Source: Paludibacter sp. (GTDB taxonomy: Bacteria > Bacteroidota > Bacteroidia > Bacteroidales > Paludibacteraceae). From it: 64,000 bases of DNA. Both the position numbers and the translations under genes were made by a program. Every line of letters begins with the position of its first letter. Position 1 is the stretch's first letter. A model generated the notes under the pieces. It did no database searches, was not told the origin of the DNA, and saw nothing but the letters and a program-made list of their open reading frames with translations. Where the stretch lies: NCBI GenBank assembly GCA_010365115.1, contig JAAFGX010000001.1, positions 62,001-126,000 on the forward strand, read 5' to 3'. Shown here piece by piece: positions 1 to 8,560 of the stretch.

Positions 1-110
1 TTGTGATCTTCAAGAATGGTATCACCATAATTGTTTCCACCATACCAGTTTGAATCCCAACCACGAATGATACCTAAGCGGTTACTTATTGGATTAATTT
101 TTTGTCCCAT
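1..110 (-). CDS. rpsC: 30S ribosomal protein S3, 5' end only
   Basis: The N-terminal 36 or so residues of S3 are visible, beginning [20 protein letters not shown], the conserved S3 start. The rest runs off the left edge of the window. S3 binds 16S rRNA in the head of the small subunit near the mRNA entry channel. The ATG at 110 lies 7 nt after the rplV stop, in the standard S10-operon order, so it is co-transcribed with the upstream ribosomal genes. Confidence 0.95.
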   Translation of the reverse strand, partial: MGQKINPISNRLGIIRGWDSNWYGGNNYGDTILEDH

Positions 111-117
111 CGAGCAA

Positions 118-528
118 TTAATTTTGATTATCGTTAGTATTCTTTGAGTCAACAAACAATGTAACGTGGTTAGAACGTTTACGAATGCGGTAACCACGAC
201 CTTGTGGAGCTGTGCGCAGACGTTTAAGCATAGTTGCTGAATCTACTGAAATTCCACTTACATATAAGTTTGCATTATCGGCTTTTTGCTCTGTTTTTGT
301 TTCCCAGTTAGCAATAGCTGATTTAAGCAATTTTTCTAATCGTCCCGAAGCTTCTTTTGACGAAAACTTCAGTACGCTCAATGCTTTGTTCACTTCCATG
401 CCACGGATCATATCCGCCACAAGGCGCATTTTACGTGGTGAGGTAGGAACTCCGTTGAGCTTGGCAAAGTAAAGAGTCTTGTTAGCTTCTTTTCTTTCTT
501 CGGCTGATATTTTTTTTCTTGCACCCAT
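118..528 (-). CDS. rplV: 50S ribosomal protein L22
   Basis: 136 aa, typical for the Bacteroidota form. L22 binds 23S rRNA and its long loop lines the peptide exit tunnel. The tip region (residues about 97-120, with [20 protein letters not shown]) is intact, so no macrolide-resistance deletion is evident. The N-terminal [14 protein letters not shown] stretch and the short C-terminal tail (SKNTNDNQN) are lineage-type extensions. It lies between rpsS (44 nt) and rpsC (7 nt) in the S10 operon. Confidence 0.97.
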   Translation of the reverse strand: MGARKKISAEERKEANKTLYFAKLNGVPTSPRKMRLVADMIRGMEVNKALSVLKFSSKEASGRLEKLLKSAIANWETKTEQKADNANLYVSGISVDSATMLKRLRTAPQGRGYRIRKRSNHVTLFVDSKNTNDNQN

Positions 529-572
529 TTTCTTGAAATGTTTATTTTTTTCTGATTTTAAATTTCAATGGA

Positions 573-839
573 TTATTTTTTCTTACCACCGTGACCGCGG
601 AAGTTACGAGTAGGAGAAAATTCGCCTAACTTGTGACCAACCATATTTTCGGTTACATACACGGGGATAAACTTATTACCATTGTGAACTGCAATTGTGT
701 GACCTACAAAATCAGGTGATATCATTGAAGCGCGAGCCCATGTTTTGATCACGGTCTTTTTTCCGCTTTCATTCATAGCTAATACTTTATTCTCTAGCTT
801 CAAGTAGATGTAGGGTCCTTTTTTTAATGAACGGCTCAT
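573..839 (-). CDS. rpsS: 30S ribosomal protein S19
   Basis: 88 aa, full length. S19 sits in the head of the 30S subunit with S13 and contacts the A-site tRNA side. The conserved opening [11 protein letters not shown] and the [16 protein letters not shown] and [14 protein letters not shown] motifs are present. It follows rplB by 22 nt on the same transcript. Nothing unusual is seen. Confidence 0.97.
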   Translation of the reverse strand: MSRSLKKGPYIYLKLENKVLAMNESGKKTVIKTWARASMISPDFVGHTIAVHNGNKFIPVYVTENMVGHKLGEFSPTRNFRGHGGKKK

Positions 840-861
840 ATTATTTACTTAATTTTTTCGA

Positions 862-1686
862 TTATTTTTTCTTTCTTTCAATAATATATTGACTTGATTG
901 CTTCTTTTTAGAGCGCGTTTTGAACCCTTTAGCTAACAAGCCTTTGCGAGAACGTGGGTGTCCTCCAGAAGCGCGGCCTTCGCCACCACCCATGGGGTGA
1001 TCAACCGGATTCATTGCAACACCACGAACGCGTGGACGGCGTCCAAGCCAGCGTGAGCGTCCTGCTTTACCTGATCTTTCTAGTGCATGGTCAGAGTTTC
1101 CTACGCTACCAATAGTAGCGATACAAGTGCCAAGCACTTTGCGAACTTCACCTGAAGGCAATTTGACAATGCAATACTTGTCCTCACGTGAAGTGAGTTG
1201 TGCAAATGTTCCTGCCGAACGTACCATCGCGGCACCTTGACCTGGGCGTAATTCAATGCTATGAATTATAGTTCCCAGTGGAATGTTTTGCAACGGCAAT
1301 GCGTTACCAACTTCAGGAGCAGCTTCCGCTCCAGAAACGATTTTCTGACCAACTTGCAATCCATTTGGCGCAAGAATGTATCTTTTTTCACCATCAACAT
1401 AATAAAGTAATGCGATACGTGCCGAACGATTCGGATCGTATTCGATTTCCTTTACCACAGCGGGAACTCCCTCTTTGTTGCGTTTAAAGTCAATTACTCT
1501 ATATTTCTGCTTGTGTCCGCCACCAACGTTACGGATAGTCATTTTACCATCGTGGTTACGACCTCCGGATTTCGTTCCGCCTCTCACAAGAGATTTCTCT
1601 GGTGCATTCGTAGTAATTGTTTCGAACGTACCAATAATCTTGTGTCTTTGCCCCGGTGTTGTGGGTCTTAGTTTACGTACAGCCAT
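862..1686 (-). CDS. rplB: 50S ribosomal protein L2
   Basis: 274 aa, the usual length. L2 binds 23S rRNA close to the peptidyl transferase centre and bridges to the 30S subunit. The catalytic-centre-proximal region [17 protein letters not shown], containing the conserved His of the NPVDHP motif, is intact at residues about 222-240. The basic C-terminus [19 protein letters not shown] is typical. It starts 8 nt after rplW. Confidence 0.98.
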   Translation of the reverse strand: MAVRKLRPTTPGQRHKIIGTFETITTNAPEKSLVRGGTKSGGRNHDGKMTIRNVGGGHKQKYRVIDFKRNKEGVPAVVKEIEYDPNRSARIALLYYVDGEKRYILAPNGLQVGQKIVSGAEAAPEVGNALPLQNIPLGTIIHSIELRPGQGAAMVRSAGTFAQLTSREDKYCIVKLPSGEVRKVLGTCIATIGSVGNSDHALERSGKAGRSRWLGRRPRVRGVAMNPVDHPMGGGEGRASGGHPRSRKGLLAKGFKTRSKKKQSSQYIIERKKK

Positions 1687-1694
1687 TTTTCTTA

Positions 1695-1985
1695 TTAAAT
1701 ATTGCTATAAAAATCAATTTGTTCTCCATCTTTCACTGTAACAATAGCTTTCTTATAAGCTGATGCACTACCTTTAATTACACCACCTTTTGTAAAGCGG
1801 CTTTTTTTCTTAGGTGCTACAACCATTGTATTCACTTCATTTACAGTTACATTATACATCGCTTCAACCGCTTGTTTGATCTCAATCTTGTTTGCGGTTT
1901 TTTGAACTTTAAAGCCATAGCGATTCAGTTTGTCGCCCAGCTTAGTCATCTTTTCTGTAACGATTGGTTTTATGATAATTCCCAT
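1695..1985 (-). CDS. rplW: 50S ribosomal protein L23
   Basis: 96 aa. L23 binds domain III of 23S rRNA at the tunnel exit and is the docking site for trigger factor and SRP. The conserved [11 protein letters not shown] start, the central [21 protein letters not shown] segment and the basic loop [10 protein letters not shown] are visible. It sits 11 nt downstream of rplD and 8 nt upstream of rplB. Confidence 0.97.
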   Translation of the reverse strand: MGIIIKPIVTEKMTKLGDKLNRYGFKVQKTANKIEIKQAVEAMYNVTVNEVNTMVVAPKKKSRFTKGGVIKGSASAYKKAIVTVKDGEQIDFYSNI

Positions 1986-1996
1986 ATTCTGTCTCC

Positions 1997-2626
1997 TTAT
2001 GCTTTAAAAATTTGTTCTACTGCTGATACTGCTTCTTCAGTTAATACAAGCGATTTGGCATTAAGAACTATGTAAGTGCTTAATTCCGAAACTGTTACGA
2101 CATTTACCTTAGATAAATTACGAGCCGACAAATATACGTTTATATTTGCGGTTGCTAAAATAATTAGCGGCTTTTTATCAGCTATTTGTAAACTTTTTGT
2201 CATTGACACGATTTCTTTGGTTTTTGGAGTCTCAAAGTTAATGCTGTCAACTACTGTAATCATGTTCTCAATCGCTTTATACGATAGAGCAGATTTACGT
2301 GCCAATTGTTTTACTTTCTTGTTCAATTTGAAGTTGTAATCGCGAGGTGTAGGACCAAACATACGACCACCACCGACACGAACACCCGATTTAATATCAC
2401 CGGGACGAGCGCCGCCGCCACCTTTTTGTTTTCCTAATTTACGAGTACTACCAGACAATTGGCTTCTGCCTTTTGACGAGTGTGTTCCTTGACGTTGGTT
2501 GGCCAAATATTGTTTCACATCTAAATAAATAGCATGGTCATTTGGCTCAATACCGAAGATAGCATCGTTCAGCGATACTTTTCTTCCTGTGTCTTCTCCT
2601 TTAATATTTACTATACTTAGTTCCAT
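1997..2626 (-). CDS. rplD: 50S ribosomal protein L4
   Basis: 209 aa, full length. L4 is a 23S rRNA-binding protein whose loop forms the exit-tunnel constriction with L22. The loop is present around residues 45-80 ([20 protein letters not shown] followed by [12 protein letters not shown]), including the conserved GGGGARPG stretch. In enterobacteria L4 also represses the S10 operon. That role has not been shown for this phylum and no L4-type leader is recognised here. It starts 2 nt after rplC. Confidence 0.97.
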   Translation of the reverse strand: MELSIVNIKGEDTGRKVSLNDAIFGIEPNDHAIYLDVKQYLANQRQGTHSSKGRSQLSGSTRKLGKQKGGGGARPGDIKSGVRVGGGRMFGPTPRDYNFKLNKKVKQLARKSALSYKAIENMITVVDSINFETPKTKEIVSMTKSLQIADKKPLIILATANINVYLSARNLSKVNVVTVSELSTYIVLNAKSLVLTEEAVSAVEQIFKA

Positions 2627-2628
2627 GG

Positions 2629-3246
2629 TTATTTATTGATGATTACGATTGAACCTTTCGCTCCTGGAACTGAACCTTTGATCAAGATCAAGTTATGCTC
2701 AGGAATTACTTTTAATATTTTTAAGTTCTGCATGGTAACTTTGTCACCACCCATGCGGCCACCCATACGCATACCTTTAAATACACGTGAAGGATACGAA
2801 GAAGCTCCTAATGAACCCGGTGCACGTAGACGGTTATGTTGACCGTGAGTAGCTTGACCTACCCCAGCAAAACCATGGCGTTTTACAACTCCCTGGAATC
2901 CTTTACCTTTTGAAGTTCCAACTACGTCGACGAACGTGTCTGCTTCAAACATTTCGCAAGTGATAGCATCACCCAATTTGAATTCAGTTTCGAATCCTTT
3001 GAACTCAACCAAGTGTCTTTGAGGTGCTACTCCAGCAGCTTTGAAAATTCCGGCTTCAGCTTTGTTCGTGTGTTTTTCAGTTTTAACCTGAAAACCTACC
3101 TGAACAGCTTCATAACCATCAGCTTCTACTGATTTGATTTGAGTAACAACACAAGGACCTGCTTCGATAACAGTGCATGGTACATTTTTACCATCGGCAC
3201 TGAAAACGGATGTCATTCCGATTTTTTTTCCTAATAATCCTGGCAT
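2629..3246 (-). CDS. rplC: 50S ribosomal protein L3
   Basis: 205 aa, usual for Bacteroidota. L3 is an early-assembly 23S rRNA protein with an extension reaching the peptidyl transferase centre. The start [19 protein letters not shown] and the PTC-proximal loop (GHQ-type methylation region seen here as [16 protein letters not shown]) are clear. It is preceded by an unusually long 163-nt spacer after rpsJ that contains two repeat elements, whereas the genes downstream are tightly packed. Confidence 0.97.
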   Translation of the reverse strand: MPGLLGKKIGMTSVFSADGKNVPCTVIEAGPCVVTQIKSVEADGYEAVQVGFQVKTEKHTNKAEAGIFKAAGVAPQRHLVEFKGFETEFKLGDAITCEMFEADTFVDVVGTSKGKGFQGVVKRHGFAGVGQATHGQHNRLRAPGSLGASSYPSRVFKGMRMGGRMGGDKVTMQNLKILKVIPEHNLILIKGSVPGAKGSIVIINK

Positions 3247-3261
3247 TTCAATTGTTGTTTA

Positions 3262-3290
3262 ATGACCCCTAACCCCAATACGGGGGATCG
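3262..3290. repeat. C-rich palindromic repeat, half element upstream of rplC
   Basis: The stretch has ACCCCTAACCCC followed by a G run (CGGGGGATC), so it can fold as a small hairpin. It resembles the CCCCTAAATCCCC units at 3729-3885, 11449-11577, 36881-36911 and 40208-40315. It ends 16 nt or so upstream of the rplC start. No partner arm is seen close by, so it may be a decayed copy. Confidence 0.55.
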
Positions 3291-3306
3291 GTCGTTTTAA
3301 TTAATT

Positions 3307-3403
3307 TAGTTACAAGTTACGGGTTACAAGTTACAAGAAACTTAACACGTAAAATATTTAAATTTGCTCGAATTACTCGTAACTGAATACTTGTAACTCG
3401 TAG
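3307..3403. repeat. GTTACAAG inverted-repeat element between rpsJ and rplC
   Basis: One arm (3307-3337) holds direct copies of GTTACAAG or GTTACGGG. The other arm (3376-3403) is the approximate reverse complement, containing ACTCGTAACTG and CTTGTAACTCG. They flank about 40 nt of AT-rich DNA, giving a near-palindrome of about 97 bp with no ORF. It begins 6 nt after the rpsJ stop. Related single arms lie after dnaG (10520) and after the CotH gene (26876). Confidence 0.75.
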
Positions 3404-3409
3404 CAGCTA

Positions 3410-3715
3410 TTAAACTTTGATTTCTACTTCAACACCGCTTGGCAATTCTAGTTTCATCAATGCATCAACAGTTTTGCTGGTTGAATTGTAAATGTCTATT
3501 AGACGTTTATACGATGAAAGTTGAAATTGTTCACGTGATTTCTTGTTTACGAAAGTAGCACGGTTTACAGTGAAGATACGTTTGTGAGTAGGTAATGGAA
3601 TTGGTCCGCTTACAACAGCACCGGTAGCTTTTACTGTTTTTACGATTTTTTCAGCTGATTTGTCAACCAAGTTGTGATCGTAAGATTTTAATTTAATTCT
3701 GATCTTTTGACTCAT
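3410..3715 (-). CDS. rpsJ: 30S ribosomal protein S10
   Basis: 101 aa from the ATG at 3715 ([13 protein letters not shown]), which is the family start. A reading frame extends ten codons further upstream, but that extension is encoded by the flanking repeat and is not part of S10. S10 binds 16S rRNA in the 30S head and doubles as NusE in antitermination. The conserved GPIPLPT and the C-terminal GVEVEIKV are present. It lies between fusA and rplC, with repeat elements filling both spacers. Confidence 0.96.
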   Translation of the reverse strand: MSQKIRIKLKSYDHNLVDKSAEKIVKTVKATGAVVSGPIPLPTHKRIFTVNRATFVNKKSREQFQLSSYKRLIDIYNSTSKTVDALMKLELPSGVEVEIKV

Positions 3716-3728
3716 TGTCGTTTTTATT

Positions 3729-3885
3729 GAGCCCCTAAATCCCACAATGGGGACTTATTGAGCGATTATGATTTTGTTATTCTTTTATTTGTTTTAGAAT
3801 TTAGTTAAGAGTCATTCACTAACTAAATATCAATTATTGTTTCAAAAACTGCCAAAAGTCCCCCTTAGGAAATTTATGGAGCCTT
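3729..3885. repeat. C-rich inverted-repeat element filling the fusA-rpsJ spacer
   Basis: The left arm at 3729-3755 (GAGCCCCTAAATCCC then ATGGGGACTT) matches the reverse complement of the right arm at 3854-3885 (AAAGTCCCCCTTAGG, then ATTTATGGAGCC), with several mismatches. About 100 nt of AT-rich DNA lies between. The element starts 2-5 nt after the fusA stop and ends about 14 nt before the rpsJ start, so it makes up almost the whole spacer. It is transcribed in the operon and is not coding. Confidence 0.75.
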
Positions 3886-3886
3886 T

Positions 3887-6007
3887 TTATAGTAATTCTA
3901 CTTTACCTTTAGCTTCAGCTACAACTACTTTTGCAATTGCATTGGTTACTTCGGCATAATGATCAAATTCCATTGTAGAAGTAGCACGACCAGAACTAAT
4001 AGTACGTAAAGCAGTAACATAACCGAATGTTTCGGATAATGGAACTTTAGCTTTTACAACACGAGCACCAGAACGGCTTGATTCCATACCTTCAACTTGT
4101 CCACGGCGTTTGTTTAAATCCCCAATTACATCACCCATGTTTTCTTCTGGCGTAACCACTTCCATTTTCATGATTGGTTCCAATAGAACTGGTCTTGCTT
4201 TGGCACAAGCGGTTTTATAAGCTATAGAGGCACATATTTCAAATGATAATTGATCCGAGTCAACAGCGTGAAATGATCCGTCAAGGACAGTAACTTTCAA
4301 GTTGTCTAATGGGAATCCTGCCAATACACCATTTTTCATTGCATTTGCAAATCCTTTTTGGATAGAAGGAATAAATTCTTTAGGGATATTACCACCTTTT
4401 ACAGAGTCAATAAATTGTAATGGACCACCTTCAAAATCTTTATCCATTGGTTCCACTTTTACAATCATATCGGCAAACTTACCACGTCCACCAGATTGTT
4501 TTTTGTAAGTTTCGCGCAATTGAACTGTTTGAGTAATAGCTTCTTTATAATTTACCTGAGGGCGACCTTGGTTACATTCAACTTTAAACTCACGTTTCAA
4601 CCGATCGATAATGATTTCAAGATGAAGTTCACCCATACCACTAATAATTGTTTGACCTGATTGTTCTTGTGTATGAACTGTAAACGTAGGATCTTCTTCT
4701 GCTAATTTTGACAATCCAAGACCTAATTTATCTAAATCCTTTTGAGTTTTAGGCTCAATAGAAATACCAATAACGGGTGCAGGGAAATCCATAGATTCCA
4801 ATGTAATTTGGTGATTTTCATCACACAAAGTATCACCAGTACGAATGTCTTTAAATCCAACTCCAGCACCAATATCACCAGCTGAAATTAATTCAACTGC
4901 GTTTTGTTTATTTGAGTGCATTTGGAAAATACGTGAAATACGTTCTTTCTTTTCAGAACGAGTATTATAAACGTACGAACCAGCTTCAAGTTTACCTGAA
5001 TAAACTCTGAAGAAACACAAGCGACCTACATAAGGGTCCGTTGCAATCTTAAATGCAAGAGCACATAAAGGTTCTTTTGCATCAGGATGACGTATAACTT
5101 GTTTTTCAGGGTCACGAGGATCGTAACCAATTGTTTCTGGAGTGTCTAATGGGCTTGGAAGGTAAGCACAAACTGCATCAAGCATTGTTTGAACACCTTT
5201 ATTCTTAAAAGCTGAACCACAAATCATTGGATTTATTTCCATTGAAAGTGTAGCTTTACGTATAGCAACTTGAATTTCTTCGACAGTAATAGAAGACGGA
5301 TCATCAAAGAATTTCTCCATCAGCACATCATCGTATTCAGCAACAATTTCGAGCATTTTTTCTCTCCATTCTTCTGCTTCGGCTAATAAATCTGCAGGAA
5401 TTTCCTCTACTGAGTACTCTGCACCCATTGATTCGTCATGCCATAGAATAGCTTTCATTTTCACTAAATCGATAACGCCTTTGAATTTTTCTTCAGCTCC
5501 GATTGGAATTTGAATAGGACAAGGTTTAGCACCCAAAACAGTTTTGATTTGACGAATTACTTCGTAAAAATCAGCACCAGAACGGTCCATTTTATTTACG
5601 AAACCAATACGAGGTACATTATATTTGTCAGCCTGGCGCCATACTGTTTCAGATTGAGGCTCAACACCACCAACTGCACAGAATGTTGCGACTGCACCAT
5701 CCAAAATACGTAAAGAACGCTCTACCTCAACTGTAAAATCAACGTGTCCCGGAGTGTCAATAAGGTTGATTTTGTATTTATCACCCATATAATCCCAAGA
5801 AGTAGTTGTTGCAGCAGAAGTGATAGTAATACCACGTTCTTGCTCTTGTTCCATCCAGTCCATTGTAGCAGCACCATCATGAACTTCACCGATTTTGTGT
5901 GTCAAACCTGTGTAGAACAAAATACGCTCGGAAGTTGTAGTTTTTCCAGCGTCGATATGCGCCATGATCCCGATGTTTCTATTATAATTTAAATCTCCTT
6001 TAGCCAT
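3887..6007 (-). CDS. fusA: Elongation factor G
   Basis: 706 aa, full length. This GTPase translocates tRNA and mRNA on the ribosome and acts in recycling. The G domain shows AHIDAGKT (residues 16-23), DTPGHVDFT and NKMD. Domains II-V follow in order, with the domain IV motif region near [16 protein letters not shown] and the C-terminal domain V around [22 protein letters not shown]. Its place between rpsG and rpsJ with no tuf gene is the usual Bacteroidota arrangement. It starts 28 nt after rpsG. Confidence 0.98.
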   Translation of the reverse strand: MAKGDLNYNRNIGIMAHIDAGKTTTSERILFYTGLTHKIGEVHDGAATMDWMEQEQERGITITSAATTTSWDYMGDKYKINLIDTPGHVDFTVEVERSLRILDGAVATFCAVGGVEPQSETVWRQADKYNVPRIGFVNKMDRSGADFYEVIRQIKTVLGAKPCPIQIPIGAEEKFKGVIDLVKMKAILWHDESMGAEYSVEEIPADLLAEAEEWREKMLEIVAEYDDVLMEKFFDDPSSITVEEIQVAIRKATLSMEINPMICGSAFKNKGVQTMLDAVCAYLPSPLDTPETIGYDPRDPEKQVIRHPDAKEPLCALAFKIATDPYVGRLCFFRVYSGKLEAGSYVYNTRSEKKERISRIFQMHSNKQNAVELISAGDIGAGVGFKDIRTGDTLCDENHQITLESMDFPAPVIGISIEPKTQKDLDKLGLGLSKLAEEDPTFTVHTQEQSGQTIISGMGELHLEIIIDRLKREFKVECNQGRPQVNYKEAITQTVQLRETYKKQSGGRGKFADMIVKVEPMDKDFEGGPLQFIDSVKGGNIPKEFIPSIQKGFANAMKNGVLAGFPLDNLKVTVLDGSFHAVDSDQLSFEICASIAYKTACAKARPVLLEPIMKMEVVTPEENMGDVIGDLNKRRGQVEGMESSRSGARVVKAKVPLSETFGYVTALRTISSGRATSTMEFDHYAEVTNAIAKVVVAEAKGKVELL

Positions 6008-6035
6008 TTCTTACTTTTTAATTTTTTGTTGTCAA

Positions 6036-6512
6036 TTAAAATCTAAAGTGAGCAAATGCGCGGTTAGCTTCAGCCATGCGGTGCATATCTTCTTTACGCT
6101 TGAATGCGCCACCCTGGTTATTGAATGCATCAACAATCTCGGCGGCCAATTTATCAGCCATCGAGCGTCCTCCACGTTTGCGTGAATACATAATAAGATT
6201 TTTCATTGAGATTGATTCCTTGCGATCAGCACGGATTTCAGTAGGAACTTGGAATGTAGCACCACCCACGCGACGAGATTTTACTTCTACTAGCGGAGTA
6301 ATGTTTTCGAGGGCTTTTTTCCAAATTTCAAGTGGGGATTTCTCTTCGTTAGGAAGTTTGTTCTTGACAGTTTCGAGCGATGAATAAAATATGTCGAAAG
6401 CTGTAGACTTCTTTCCATCATACATCAAATGGTTAACAAACTTTGTTACCATTGATTCATTGAAAACCGGATCAGGTAATACGACCCTCTTTTTTGGTTT
6501 CGATTTTCTCAT
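6036..6512 (-). CDS. rpsG: 30S ribosomal protein S7
   Basis: 158 aa. S7 nucleates assembly of the 30S head and contacts E-site tRNA and mRNA. The opening [17 protein letters not shown], the [17 protein letters not shown] motif (about residues 78-94) and the [14 protein letters not shown] helix are conserved. The spacer from rpsL is about 200 nt, long for this operon. I see no ORF or convincing hairpin in it. Confidence 0.97.
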   Translation of the reverse strand: MRKSKPKKRVVLPDPVFNESMVTKFVNHLMYDGKKSTAFDIFYSSLETVKNKLPNEEKSPLEIWKKALENITPLVEVKSRRVGGATFQVPTEIRADRKESISMKNLIMYSRKRGGRSMADKLAAEIVDAFNNQGGAFKRKEDMHRMAEANRAFAHFRF

Positions 6513-6711
6513 TTTTACTTAAAATTTCCGTTTTTGTTTTTTGGTTGCTTTTAGTCTTACTTCAACGACTCCTCCGAGCCATTTACTCAACCTTTCATCT
6601 GCTACCTAAAACGCCAACAAGTGTTTAAACTTGATTTTGTTAGTTTTTTTTGAAAGGAGATTGAAACTTGCATCAGCATTTTCAGCTTCTACAATTGTTT
6701 CGGTGTTCTAC

Positions 6712-7140
6712 TTATTTCTTTTTTCCTTTTACCGGTGCACCTTTTGCTCCTTTAGCTGCTGGCTGACCTGGTTTTGGGCGTTTTGCTCCGTATTTCGAAC
6801 GACGTTGTGTGCGACCACTTACGCCGGCTGTATCGAGTGTTCCACGAACCACGTGATAACGTACTCCCGGAAGATCTTTTACACGACCACCACGTACTAA
6901 TACGATAGAGTGTTCTTGCAAGTTGTGACCTTCGCCCGGAATGTAAGCATTCACTTCTTTTTGGTTAGTTAAACGTACACGAGCCACTTTACGCATAGCC
7001 GAGTTCGGTTTTTTAGGAGTTGTAGTGTACACACGAACACAAACACCTCGACGCTGTGGACAAGAATCCAATGCGCGGGATTTGCTTTGCACGATGATTT
7101 CTGCTCTTCCTTTTCTAACTAATTGCTGAATTGTAGGCAT
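6712..7140 (-). CDS. rpsL: 30S ribosomal protein S12
   Basis: 142 aa with a basic, Ala/Gly/Lys-rich C-terminal tail ([15 protein letters not shown]) longer than in Escherichia coli. S12 monitors decoding in the A site. The decoding loop [12 protein letters not shown] is wild type with Lys43 unchanged, and the [11 protein letters not shown] loop is intact, so no streptomycin-resistance substitution is visible. It is the first gene of the str-S10 operon, with a promoter about 70-100 nt upstream. Confidence 0.97.
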   Translation of the reverse strand: MPTIQQLVRKGRAEIIVQSKSRALDSCPQRRGVCVRVYTTTPKKPNSAMRKVARVRLTNQKEVNAYIPGEGHNLQEHSIVLVRGGRVKDLPGVRYHVVRGTLDTAGVSGRTQRRSKYGAKRPKPGQPAAKGAKGAPVKGKKK

Positions 7141-7208
7141 TTTTACTTTGTTTTTTGTAACTTAAATACTTTATTTATATCCAATTGGTTTTTATCCAAA
7201 ATGGGTTG

Positions 7209-7241
7209 CAAAGATAGATATAATATTTTAATCTGCAACAA
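7209..7241 (-). promoter_or_regulatory. Promoter of the str-S10 operon
   Basis: Read on the minus strand, TATCTTTG (7216-7209) matches the Bacteroidota -7 consensus TAnnTTTG. A GTTGTTG stretch (TTG at about 7241-7239) lies roughly 20 nt upstream in the -33 position. Transcription would start near 7203, giving a leader of about 60 nt before rpsL. Confidence 0.7.
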
Positions 7242-7593
7242 CCTTGTTGTAAATATTTTTTATTCTATTATAATACGCTTAAGGCGATTGACTTAGGCAG
7301 AATAAAAACAACATAATTTTCTGGTTGACGGGCATATTAATGTCTATTTTGTTTCCTTTTTAAAAACTATAAATTGAATTTAAAGTTTTTTTATTTGGAG
7401 AATAATTCATAATTTAATTGGAGACTTAAATTACCATCAAAATGTTGTAAATTTTATTTATTGGTACTGTTTAAAATAGGTAATTTGAAAATTGTTATAT
7501 TATGTTGTCATGTAAATAGCACGAAATACATCTATTCATCCTAGTTTTTAAGCACCTAAAGTTCAATTGAATGTACATTCCGTTTTTTTATAG
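7242..7593. other. Non-coding spacer between the divergent rpsL and cold-shock genes
   Basis: About 350 bp of AT-rich DNA with stops in all frames and no strong hairpin or tRNA-like fold that I can see. With the two outward-facing promoters beside it, this is a divergent intergenic region. Upstream activating elements for the ribosomal promoter may lie here, but none is recognised. Confidence 0.5.
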
Positions 7594-7601
7594 TATCTTT
7601 G
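7594..7601 (+). promoter_or_regulatory. -7 element for the cold-shock-domain gene
   Basis: TATCTTTG matches TAnnTTTG. It lies about 157 nt upstream of the ATG at 7758, so the mRNA would have a long leader. That is typical of cold-shock genes whose leaders fold differently at low temperature. No clear -33 TTG at the normal 19-21 nt spacing is visible. Confidence 0.6.
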
Positions 7602-7757
7602 TGCGCAAATAATTGATTATTCATCCCGTTTGAATCATTCTTTTTGTACAATGGGATTGAATTCAATTATAAATACCGTTTTTTTGGATAACCCATAAAA
7701 AATCTGGTTCTCAAATCAATCATTTTTCACTTCATTTAAAAAAAATCATTAAGTTGA

Positions 7758-8204
7758 ATGGCAAAATCTCAGAATTCATTTATTAAGCAAGAAAACGAGA
7801 AAAAACGTTTAAAAAAAAGACAAGATAAAATTCAAAAAAAGGAAGAGCGTAAATCAAACTCATCGGAATCAGGGTTCGATAATATGATTGCTTATGTTGA
7901 TGAAAATGGGAACCTATCTAATACTCCTCCAGATCCATCAAAGAAAAGAAAAGTAGATGCTTCAACTATTGAAATCGGCGTATCAAGAAGAGAAGATATT
8001 GAAGTTCCTGCCGTAAGAAGTGGTAAGATTGATTTTTTTGATGATTCGAAAGGATTTGGCTTTATAAAAGAAACTGGGACGCAAGAAAAATTCTTCGTAC
8101 ACGTAAAAGGATTGTTGCAAGAAGTGAAAGAAGGCGATAATGTTAACTTTGAATTAGAACGTGGAATGAAAGGCATGAATGCTGTTCGCGTGAAAAAAAT
8201 ATAG
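7758..8204 (+). CDS. Cold-shock-domain protein with basic N-terminal extension
   Basis: 148 aa. The C-terminal part (about residues 85-148) is a cold-shock domain with an RNP1-like motif (KGFGFIK) and RNP2-like motif (KFFVHVK), so it should bind single-stranded RNA or DNA. The first 45 residues are Lys/Glu/Arg-rich (KKRLKKRQDKIQKKEERK) and probably helical. The middle is a linker. Such extended Csp proteins are common in Bacteroidota and have been linked to RNA chaperoning. A long leader and a strong terminator show it is a monocistronic gene. Confidence 0.88.
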   Translation: MAKSQNSFIKQENEKKRLKKRQDKIQKKEERKSNSSESGFDNMIAYVDENGNLSNTPPDPSKKRKVDASTIEIGVSRREDIEVPAVRSGKIDFFDDSKGFGFIKETGTQEKFFVHVKGLLQEVKEGDNVNFELERGMKGMNAVRVKKI

Positions 8205-8228
8205 TTTTCTCATGTAAAATAATAATTT

Positions 8229-8271
8229 CCGATTATGCAATAGAAATTGCATAATCGGATTTTTGTTTTTT
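8229..8271 (+). terminator. Intrinsic terminator of the cold-shock-domain gene
   Basis: A perfect 13-bp stem (CCGATTATGCAAT with its complement) closes a 4-nt AGAA loop and is followed by a T-rich tract (ATTTTTGTTTTTT). It starts 25 nt after the stop codon. Confidence 0.9.
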
Positions 8272-8458
8272 ATACTTATTAGGATTCTTCCGTAGTAATT
8301 TTTTGTCTGAATTAGAAGTTTGTAAATTCATTTAAAATTTGAAATCTATTTAAATTCGACTCAGTAGGCGAAAATTGTGTAAAATATAAGAATATTTTTT
8401 ACATTGCTAAATCACATTTTTTAATTTCACAATAAGTTATTTTCTAGAATAAAATAAG

Positions 8459-8466
8459 TAGTTTTG
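8459..8466 (+). promoter_or_regulatory. -7 element for dnaG
   Basis: TAGTTTTG matches TAnnTTTG and lies about 95 nt before the dnaG start. The remaining spacer from 8272 to 8560 shows no ORF or other structure. Confidence 0.5.
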
Positions 8467-8560
8467 TGTCCAGTTTTTTTTGATTAGATTAATACTCATA
8501 AAACAGTTCAACGCTTTTTTTTTCTGAAAATAGAATTGAGTTAGAGCTAAACTTATATAT

